A stretch of DNA of 22,090 nt from Bacilli bacterium (GTDB taxonomy: Bacteria; Bacillota_I; Bacilli_A; ML615J-28; CAG-698). A model generated the notes under the pieces. The model worked only from the letters and a program-made list of their open reading frames with translations, did no database searches and had not been told where the DNA came from. The stretch lies in assembly GCA_016296945.1 (NCBI GenBank), contig JAEDHQ010000028.1:1-22090 (forward strand). Reading direction: 5' to 3'. Shown here piece by piece: positions 16,601-22,090 of the stretch; positions within the stretch are counted from its first letter, which is position 1, and each line of letters starts with the position of its first letter. The translations under genes were made by a program, and so were the position numbers.

Positions 16601-19600
16601 CAAGTCTAACAGATGATGATATAGTTACTTTATTAAATAGTATTATTTTAACGGAAACTTTGATTTGTCAAATTGAAGAATATGCTATGGGTGATAATAA
16701 TCTTATTAATATTCCAGAAGGAAACTTAACGAAGTTAAAAGAGGATGGCACTAAGGATAGAACTGCATGGCTAGAAAATAATGAAATCCATGGCGAATTA
16801 TTTAATGTATTAAAGGCTATTACTATTGTTTTTGCAGGAAAAGATTTGAATAATCTTGAATTCTCTACTGATCTTATTACTTCAATTAAAGAAGAAGATA
16901 TTGATACTATTTTAAAATCTTTAATTTTAAGTGAAACAATTATTGTGAAGATTGAAGAAATGGCATCTGAAACTGATAATACAATTTTTATTCCAAAAGA
17001 ATTAAAAACTGTTAATGATAAAATAGATCATGATGCTTGGAATCAAGCTAATGAAACTAAGAATATTTTAGTTGCATTTAAGTCTATTTTTGATAGTGGT
17101 GAGATCAATACAAGTAATTTAAAACTTAAACAAATAATTGATTCAAAAGATGTAATATTAAAATCATTAGTTATTTCCGAAACTATTAAACAAAACCTAT
17201 TAAAAATTAATGGTATTGATATACCACTAGAAGAAGGCTTATCAAAAGATAATTTAGATGGTTGGAAGAATACATATGCTATAGATGGTAGTGTTACATC
17301 GAGAGGTGAATTGAATAATATTTTAACTGCTGTTGAAATGATTTTAGGTATTGATGAAAATACTACAATTGAATCTATTAATACTGATTCTATCAAATTA
17401 AAGAACTTAATAGATAATAAAGATGAAGTATTAAAGTCATTAATTATTTCTGAAACAATTAGAGTTAAATTATTAGGAATTAATGGAATTGATATACCTG
17501 AAGGTGAGGGCTTATCAGAAACTAATTTAACTGGATGGAAAAATACATATACTGATGGATTAGTTACTTCTAAGGGTGAATTAAGCAATATCTTAACTTC
17601 TATTGAATTAATCTTAGGTATTAATGATGAAACTACTATTAATAATATTAGTACTGATTCTATTAAGATTAAGAGTGTTGTTGATAACAAAGATGAAGTA
17701 TTAAAATCATTAGTTATTTCTGAAACAATTAGAGTTAAATTATTAGGAATTAATGGAATTGATATACCTGAAGGTGAGGGCTTATCAGAAACTAATTTAA
17801 CTGGTTGGAAGAATACTTATGAATCAGGAATTGTAAAAACATATGGTGAAATTAGTAACATTTTATATGCTATTGATTTGATTTTAGGCCTTAATGAAGA
17901 CACTACTATTGAAACAATAAATACAAATAATATTAAGATCAAGAACGTTGTTACAGAACAAGACAAAGTATTAAAATCATTAGTTATTTCTGAAACTATT
18001 AGAAATAAATTATTGGCCATTGAAGATCTTAAGGTGCCTGCTAATGAAGGATTATCAGAAACTAATTTAACTGGATGGAAAAATACATATACTGATGGAT
18101 TAGTTACTTCTAAGGGTGAATTAAGCAATATCTTAACTTCTATTGAATTAATCTTAGGTATTAATGATGAAACTACTATTAATAATATTAGTACTGATTC
18201 TATTAATCTGAAAAATGTTATTGATCAACGAGATATTGTTTTAAAATCATTAGTTGTTTCTAATTTAATTAGAATAAAATTATCTGAAGCTAATGGTATT
18301 ACTGTGCCGACAGACTCTTTATCTACTACAGATTTAACTGGTTGGAAAAATGAATATGATGGTGATACAGTAACATCAAAAGGTGAGTTAAGTTATGCTT
18401 TAGGTGCAATTGATATTATTTTAAATATTAAGAGCGACAGTACTTTGAATAATTTGAATTTAGATGGTATTAAAGTATCTAGAATTATTGATCAAAGAGA
18501 TACTGTTCTACATTCTAAGATACTAACTGCTACAATTAAAACTAAGATTATTGATCTAGATTTATTATCATTACCTGTTGGCCATGCTGATAGTGCAAAT
18601 GTAGTTAACTATATTACTTGGGAAAATACATATGCTGGTGAATCTGTTCTTACTAGAGGTGAATTAGATGCAATTTTAGCAACTTTAAGTGATTTATATT
18701 CTAGTGTTGACGATACAATTGCTAATATTAAAATTAATTATAGTAGTATTTTTGAAAGTGCAACTCAACAAAAGATGATTAAATCTAAAGTTATTTGTGA
18801 AACTATTATTACAAAGCTATTAGCTATGAATACAGTATTAAGTATCACCGAAGAAGATTTAAATATTCCAACAGATAGAAGTGCTTGGTGGAATGAATTT
18901 AATGGTGAATTGTTATACTTCTTAAATGGTGTAAGTAATATGCTTTCAGATGAACAAAAGAAAGATATTAGTAATTTCCACTTAGAAATTGATGATATTT
19001 ACAATGTTTTAATTGAAGAAGTTTCTCGTACTAATGTATTAAAATCATTTGTTTTAGCTGATACAATTAAAGCTAATTTCTTAAAACTTGGTGCATTTAG
19101 CAGCTCAGTTCCTGAAGTAGCAGAAGTTGGAGTTGATATGACTCAAAAGAGTTCATGGTATGTTATTAATAATTTAGAAGAAGGTAGAGATATTGAACAT
19201 AAAGAATTATGGAATTTAATTGAATCTGTTCATATGTTATTTGGTGATTCTACTAGTTTAAGTACATATTCATTTGATATTAATGATCTATTAGCAAATG
19301 AAAGCTTAATGCCAGTATATGAATTTAATCTTGAAGGTAAGCTAGTTTATACAAAAGATAACATGGATACATTCTTTAATTCTTTAGTAATGCAAAAAAC
19401 ATTTGCTGATTTATTAAAACCAATTATTAATAATTCAGGTGGAGCACTAAATGGTCGACTAGTTGAACCTAGTCCATACGGATATTTATTCTATGAATAT
19501 GATTACCAAAATGCAAAACAAGATTCAATGAATACTTTAGGCGCATTATTTGATTTAGATGCGTTTAATGAACAAGTTGAATATGATGCTAAGACTATTA

Positions 19601-19983
19601 TTGAATCTATATTTATTATGAATAAAGCAGGATTAAATTACGAAACATTAGGTCAATTTGAAAGTGTTAATAATAGTAATTTGGTTTCAATAGCTAATGT
19701 AATCTTTGGTTTAGATATTGATAAACTTGTTGATGCATTTGTTATTTCTCGAACATTTAGAGGATCAATTGAACTAATATTAAATTCAGTATTTGAAAAT
19801 GTATATAGTTTAGCACGTATTGCTGGTACAATTAAAGGCGTAGTTATTCCTCAATGGGAAGAAGTTAAATTGAATAATTCTGATTATGCTTACCCATTAA
19901 GTAAACTTGAAGCAAGAGATAAATTGTATTCAGATATAAATACAATAATCAATCATATTCAAACAGTAACTAAAGCATTATAA
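13672..19983 (+). CDS. Giant CvpA-like membrane protein with about 19 degenerate helical repeats, unknown function
   Basis: I do not recognise this 2103-residue protein as a named family. The N-terminus resembles CvpA (PF02674): helices at about 10-29, 36-61, 106-146 and 174-192, and the glycine-rich GRLGGAGIGAVKG before the last. Basic loops (30-34; 148-163) against acidic or neutral ones predict N-out and C-out, putting residues 193-2103 outside the cell. That region repeats a unit with core L-K-S-L-V-I-S-E-T-I, a W-K/E turn and a GEL..IL.AI..ILG helix. Cores begin near 328, 417, 513, 597, 690, 768, 840, 988, 1081, 1163, 1254, 1344, 1434, 1524, 1613, 1703, 1790, 1902 and 2020; the spacing is exactly 90 from 1254 to 1524. 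A beta-like insert occupies about 858-945. Strong AAAGGAG ribosome site 9 bases upstream; a terminator follows. No LPXTG, dockerin or enzyme motif was seen. Confidence 0.8.
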   Translation: MPFEIQDIINGINIVAIFVILSCALIGFMRSTKKSVFYLVASIVFIGGGLLLSNVICNFLLNYDLSSLNLSINVENTQYNVVTINDTLTSILNNTLLGGAEVSNTIVYGLIIGLVQMIFRIIWFIVLMVLSFTLFYWISGIIWLIIKPKKKNGLKPKKTISGRLGGAGIGAVKGLAYVLLLFFIIAGVTSIMDTVDDISNSLDDQSTYNLVLVDGTATLVELENSGSNILGEYQEIYDILKSYKETIPGKVFGTIEINETSIDEYVFDKLFELNVEGYSSSIKIRKELQIVAKALKEFPEILTGEISAEKMVEYSKDPEKNAQIKAFVETLSSLETIKVVIPAAIELVVVSDKLLEGVDPSIKEEIQSLDLDELRNIDYGAEFTNIGYSLVDAISLLNENMELDFYNLDSETINKVFDSIGSLKLVDVVAPLAISYVTTLPSFVQVLEEYGIDPTDLGLSDIESFGNELKIIGKVLSQFADLGLTEDIINDFSKLDFNDELVEKLEKIVETLFESSILKKAVPVVANAAIKILPEDYMNIIDIPDSADSDYWQNELTPLLKAGIVLVSTGILNTEDMIGLIRELEDSKIEDLAKYLSASSIVKNSLNNIIIELLSAKYDEEGNLVKEGLMGDLEFIAFDDSNKWSSLEISSIFKGLKSIINSGLLDSNDAITTIGELSDETIESLAVNLSNSEFIKINLSPIILYFIDGLLENAEWTVLEAEEWDKDELSSLFNSFKKVISTGIIDDPDTGLNDLSEEEIDDLVSSITKSKFLTSNLSVVVDVLVKNISIEGVDFSSIDTSDIVWDETELSSLLKAAKLVIGADATKLINLNENEMDSIVSSKLITKVFVEFIKNPGDNLSIIKGTNLVSKDGWSDIITSNVPFTYESGVVTIDASGLDATKYYIYVDGKKIVSTKNTVYDLNSIVAEDAILTSLPEIDRIAVKGYKFGEIRNMFLAIQTIIGEGEVNTDNIIANITSLTDDDIVTLLNSIILTETLICQIEEYAMGDNNLINIPEGNLTKLKEDGTKDRTAWLENNEIHGELFNVLKAITIVFAGKDLNNLEFSTDLITSIKEEDIDTILKSLILSETIIVKIEEMASETDNTIFIPKELKTVNDKIDHDAWNQANETKNILVAFKSIFDSGEINTSNLKLKQIIDSKDVILKSLVISETIKQNLLKINGIDIPLEEGLSKDNLDGWKNTYAIDGSVTSRGELNNILTAVEMILGIDENTTIESINTDSIKLKNLIDNKDEVLKSLIISETIRVKLLGINGIDIPEGEGLSETNLTGWKNTYTDGLVTSKGELSNILTSIELILGINDETTINNISTDSIKIKSVVDNKDEVLKSLVISETIRVKLLGINGIDIPEGEGLSETNLTGWKNTYESGIVKTYGEISNILYAIDLILGLNEDTTIETINTNNIKIKNVVTEQDKVLKSLVISETIRNKLLAIEDLKVPANEGLSETNLTGWKNTYTDGLVTSKGELSNILTSIELILGINDETTINNISTDSINLKNVIDQRDIVLKSLVVSNLIRIKLSEANGITVPTDSLSTTDLTGWKNEYDGDTVTSKGELSYALGAIDIILNIKSDSTLNNLNLDGIKVSRIIDQRDTVLHSKILTATIKTKIIDLDLLSLPVGHADSANVVNYITWENTYAGESVLTRGELDAILATLSDLYSSVDDTIANIKINYSSIFESATQQKMIKSKVICETIITKLLAMNTVLSITEEDLNIPTDRSAWWNEFNGELLYFLNGVSNMLSDEQKKDISNFHLEIDDIYNVLIEEVSRTNVLKSFVLADTIKANFLKLGAFSSSVPEVAEVGVDMTQKSSWYVINNLEEGRDIEHKELWNLIESVHMLFGDSTSLSTYSFDINDLLANESLMPVYEFNLEGKLVYTKDNMDTFFNSLVMQKTFADLLKPIINNSGGALNGRLVEPSPYGYLFYEYDYQNAKQDSMNTLGALFDLDAFNEQVEYDAKTIIESIFIMNKAGLNYETLGQFESVNNSNLVSIANVIFGLDIDKLVDAFVISRTFRGSIELILNSVFENVYSLARIAGTIKGVVIPQWEEVKLNNSDYAYPLSKLEARDKLYSDINTIINHIQTVTKAL
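17444..17804 (+). repeat. Adjacent 270-base repeat units with a 91-base identical segment
   Basis: 17444-17534 is identical to 17714-17804, one 270-base (90-codon) unit apart. It encodes the ISETIRVKLLGINGIDIPEG segment and the following turn up to the conserved Trp. Inside the giant CvpA-like gene. Confidence 0.92.
17512..18206 (+). repeat. Alternate 270-base repeat units with a 155-base identical segment
   Basis: 17512-17666 is identical to 18052-18206, exactly 540 bases (two units) apart, while the unit between them differs over the same part. Synonymous sites are also identical, so the similarity is recent copying of DNA rather than selection on protein alone. Confidence 0.95.
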
Positions 19984-19996
19984 TATGCAATTTGGA

Positions 19997-20035
19997 ATAG
20001 TCTTTCAATGAAAATTGAGAGACTATTTTATTTTG
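19997..20035 (+). terminator. Rho-independent terminator after the giant gene
   Basis: A 13-pair stem (ATAGTCTTTCAAT with ATTGAGAGACTAT, one U-G pair) closed by a GAAA tetraloop and followed by TTTATTTT. It lies 14 bases after the stop codon. Confidence 0.93.
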
Positions 20036-20056
20036 GAAAGTTTTTGATAATATTTA

Positions 20057-20070
20057 TGAAAACGTTTGAC
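20057..20070 (+). promoter_or_regulatory. Possible CcpA-type operator overlapping the -35 box
   Basis: TGAAAACGTTTGAC contains the 8-base palindrome AAACGTTT and matches the left and central part of the Gram-positive catabolite response element (TGWNANCGNTNWCA), failing at the last three positions. Its overlap with the -35 hexamer would suit repression. Tentative: a chance match is possible. Confidence 0.25.
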
Positions 20071-20094
20071 AAAGAAAAAAAATAAGTATATAAT
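20066..20094 (+). promoter_or_regulatory. Consensus sigma-A promoter for the transhydrogenase operon
   Basis: A perfect TTGACA, a 17-base spacer and a perfect TATAAT, the strongest promoter in the window. The transcript would have a leader of about 60 bases before the ATG at 20160, which is preceded by AAAAGGAG at 20143-20150. Confidence 0.88.
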
Positions 20095-20159
20095 TTTAAA
20101 GTGTAGTAATAAAACTATCAAAAAATCTATAATTGAAATTATAAAAGGAGATTATTTTT

Positions 20160-21326
20160 ATGATTATTGGAGTACCAAAAGAAATTATGCATGGAGAAAA
20201 TCGTGTATCATCAACACCAGAAACTGTTAAGAAAATGGTTAATGATGGATACAAAGTTTTAGTTGAAAAAGGCGCAGGATTAGGATCTTTTTATTTAGAT
20301 GAAGCTTATAAAGAAGCGGGAGCTATTTTAGTTGATGATCCAAAAGAAATTTATGAAAAAGCAAATGTTATTTTAAAAGTAAAAGAACCTCAATTTAATG
20401 AAAAATATCAATTAAATGAAATAGAATTAATGCATGAAGGACAAATATTAATCACATTTATTCATCCAGCTGCCCCAGTTAACCATGCAATGGTTAAAAA
20501 GATGGCTGAGAAGAAGATTGTTGGTTTAACTCTTGATGGTATTCCACGTATTAGTAGAGCACAATCAATGGATGCATTATCTTCAATGAGTGTTTGCGCT
20601 GGATATAAAGGAATTATTATGGCTGCGGATGATATTGCTCAATTTATGCCAATGGTTGGTAGTGCAGTTGGAGTATTAAAACCATCAACTGTATTTGTTA
20701 TTGGTACAGGTGTTGCTGGTTTACGCGCTGTTGCAACTGCAAAATCTTTAGGTGCTGTTGTATATTCTGCTGATATTCGCCCAGAAGCTAATGAACAAGC
20801 AAAATCATTAGGAGCGAAAATTATTGAAACAGGAGTTCCTGCAGAAATTGCTGTTAGCCCTGATGGAAAACATGCTAATAAGTTAAGTGAAGAATGGTTA
20901 AAAATTGAACGTGAACACTTTAAGGAAATCGTTGCAAAAGCTGATATTATTTTCTGTAGTGCTTTATTATTTGGTCAACTTGCACCAGTTTTATTAACAG
21001 AAGAAATGGTTAAAACAATGAAACCTGGTTCTTGTATCGTTGATATTTCAATTGACCAAGGTGGTAACTGTGCAATTACTTCTCCTGGTATTAGAGATAT
21101 AAAACACGGAGTAACAATTGAAGGTATTAAGAATATTCCAGGTATGCTTCCAGCAAGTTCTACATGGATGTTTGCTCACAATATTTACAATTTATTAAAA
21201 TACTTAGTTAAAGATGATAAAGTTGTTTTAGACTTAAATGATGAAATTGTATCATCTATTCTTGTAACTGATTTCGATGGTAAGATTTTACATAAAGGTG
21301 CCATTGAAGCGATGGGATTAAAATAA
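20160..21326 (+). CDS. pntAA: NAD(P) transhydrogenase alpha subunit part 1 (NAD(H)-binding domain I)
   Basis: A 388-residue domain I of the proton-translocating nicotinamide nucleotide transhydrogenase, which couples proton flow to hydride transfer between NAD(H) and NADP(H), usually to make NADPH. Seen: the start IIGVPKEIMHGENRVSSTPE, the signature Arg130, Gln135, Asp138 and Ser141 in PRISRAQSMDALSSMS (equivalent to Arg127, Gln132, Asp135 and Ser138 of the Rhodospirillum rubrum enzyme), and the NAD-binding GTGVAG (182-187) ending with an acidic Asp in YSADIR. Alanine dehydrogenase is a relative, but the QSMDALSSM motif and the two downstream membrane subunits settle the call. It is a separate soluble subunit, not fused to domain II, as in R. 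rubrum-type three-gene systems. Only 6 bases separate it from the next gene. Confidence 0.93.
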   Translation: MIIGVPKEIMHGENRVSSTPETVKKMVNDGYKVLVEKGAGLGSFYLDEAYKEAGAILVDDPKEIYEKANVILKVKEPQFNEKYQLNEIELMHEGQILITFIHPAAPVNHAMVKKMAEKKIVGLTLDGIPRISRAQSMDALSSMSVCAGYKGIIMAADDIAQFMPMVGSAVGVLKPSTVFVIGTGVAGLRAVATAKSLGAVVYSADIRPEANEQAKSLGAKIIETGVPAEIAVSPDGKHANKLSEEWLKIEREHFKEIVAKADIIFCSALLFGQLAPVLLTEEMVKTMKPGSCIVDISIDQGGNCAITSPGIRDIKHGVTIEGIKNIPGMLPASSTWMFAHNIYNLLKYLVKDDKVVLDLNDEIVSSILVTDFDGKILHKGAIEAMGLK

Positions 21327-21332
21327 AATTTT

Positions 21333-21650
21333 ATGACATTAACACAAGTGATTTTAGTTGCTGTCTTTTTTGTAGCAACAATTGTTGGTTATTTATTAAT
21401 AAATAATGTTCCTAGTTTACTCCATACTCCTTTAATGTCTGGAATGAATGCTTTATCAGGAGTAACAGTTTTAGGGGCATTAACTGCAACAGCAATTGCG
21501 GTTAGTTCAATTTCGGAAGGCTCACAAGTCTTAGGATATATTTTTGGAAGTTTGGCTATTATTTGTGCAATGATAAATGTTGTTGGTGGTTTTGGTATTA
21601 CTGACAGAATGCTTAGAATGATAGCAAAGAAAGATAAAAAGGTAAAATAA
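21333..21650 (+). CDS. pntAB: NAD(P) transhydrogenase alpha subunit part 2 (membrane domain)
   Basis: A 105-residue membrane subunit corresponding to the C-terminal domain II portion of E. coli PntA. Three or four hydrophobic helices are visible, with the family signature LLHTPLMSGMNALSGVTVLGA (split here as LLHTPLMSGMNALSG, about residues 28-42, then VTVLGA). With PntB it forms the proton channel. Length is typical of split PntAB subunits (95-110). The ribosome binding site is poor, so its translation probably depends on coupling to the gene before, whose stop is 6 bases upstream. The next gene begins 2 bases after its stop. Confidence 0.9.
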   Translation: MTLTQVILVAVFFVATIVGYLLINNVPSLLHTPLMSGMNALSGVTVLGALTATAIAVSSISEGSQVLGYIFGSLAIICAMINVVGGFGITDRMLRMIAKKDKKVK

Positions 21651-21652
21651 TT

Positions 21653-22090
21653 ATGTTAGCGATTGTTATAACTCCAATTGCTTATTATATAATAAGTGCT
21701 ATTTTATCTATGTTAGTCTTATTAGGAATATACCTAATGAGTAATGTAAAAAGAAGTGTTATTGGTAATAGAATCAGCGCTATTGCAATGTTATTAGCTA
21801 TAATAGTTACTTTAGTATATAATCAAATTCTTCCTTTATTTATATTATACATTGCAATAGCAGTTGGTGCTATTATTGGGGTTATTTTCACATTAAAGGT
21901 AAAAATGATACAAATGCCACAACTTGTTGCTTTACTAAATGGTTTAGGTGGGGCAAGTAGTGCAATTGTTGGTGTTTTTGCGTTATGTGGGATAGGTTCG
22001 GGTAAGGATATCTTTAGTTATTTCACTTCATCCTTTTCAGTTGTTATAGGAATGATAACATTAGTAGGAAGTTTAATTGCGGCAGGAAAA
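21653..22090 (+). CDS. pntB: NAD(P) transhydrogenase beta subunit, 5' part (truncated by the window edge)
   Basis: An open frame of 146 codons runs from the ATG to the last base of the window. It has several hydrophobic helices and the PntB signature KMIQMPQLVALLNGLGGASS (about residues 83-102), diagnostic of the domain II half. A full PntB is usually about 450-480 residues, so the remaining membrane helices and the NADP(H)-binding domain III must lie to the right. AAAAAGG lies upstream inside the end of pntAB, and the 2-base gap indicates tight coupling. Confidence 0.92.
   Translation, partial: MLAIVITPIAYYIISAILSMLVLLGIYLMSNVKRSVIGNRISAIAMLLAIIVTLVYNQILPLFILYIAIAVGAIIGVIFTLKVKMIQMPQLVALLNGLGGASSAIVGVFALCGIGSGKDIFSYFTSSFSVVIGMITLVGSLIAAGK

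Noticed and set aside
17431..18260. CRISPR-like regular repetition
   Set aside because: The repeats are 270-base in-frame coding units without short palindromic repeats or unique spacers.
20095..20159. Riboswitch or attenuator in the transhydrogenase leader
   Set aside because: The leader is only about 60 bases with one weak A+T hairpin (around 20128-20143) and no terminator-like T tract.
20160..21326. Alanine dehydrogenase
   Set aside because: The fold is shared, but the QSMDALSSM signature and the following pntAB and pntB genes identify a transhydrogenase domain I.

Overview
The window is very A+T-rich, wall-bearing, low-GC Gram-positive DNA, most likely from an uncultured gut-type member of the Bacilli (Erysipelotrichia-, RF39- or Acholeplasma-like). 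Every convincing gene lies on the + strand with strong AAGGAG-type ribosome binding sites. Tryptophan is written TGG and no gene has an in-frame TGA, so the standard code applies and this is not a UGA=Trp mollicute. A PdaA-type peptidoglycan deacetylase argues for a cell wall. Lineage is inferred from composition and gene content only.

Layout. (1) 1-1302: a terminator from an upstream gene, then an AI-2E/PerM-family membrane protein. (2) 1317-4796: terminator, promoter, then a MATE exporter, a TrmA/RlmD-type RNA uracil-C5 methyltransferase and a small membrane/coiled-coil protein, closed by a terminator. (3) 4850-6508: a YihY/BrkB-like membrane protein and a PdaA-like deacetylase, then a terminator. 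(4) 6588-10461: two tandem 630-residue secreted phosphodiester-glycosidase (NAGPA-domain) proteins whose catalytic cores are almost identical in DNA although their flanks have diverged, then a terminator. (5) 10474-20035: a promoter, a cytoplasmic family-2 glycoside hydrolase, a second RlmD-type methyltransferase and a 2103-residue CvpA-like membrane protein carrying about 19 degenerate helical repeats, closed by a GAAA-loop terminator. (6) 20066-22090: a consensus promoter driving a three-gene proton-translocating nicotinamide nucleotide transhydrogenase (PntAA, PntAB and the start of PntB, cut by the window edge).

Themes. Regions 3-5 lean toward cell-envelope and glycan work: peptidoglycan trimming, removal of phosphodiester-linked sugars outside the cell, intracellular glycoside hydrolysis, and a giant surface protein. 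The RNA methyltransferases and the transhydrogenase are housekeeping. The strongest candidate for something undescribed is the giant CvpA-anchored repeat protein at 13672-19983. Charge distribution predicts that its roughly 1900-residue repeat region is outside the cell, and its central 90-residue units have been copied recently. The NAGPA pair shows the same kind of recent sequence homogenisation. No RNA genes, insertion sequences, CRISPR arrays or riboswitches were recognised, and no gene-free stretch exceeds 300 bases.
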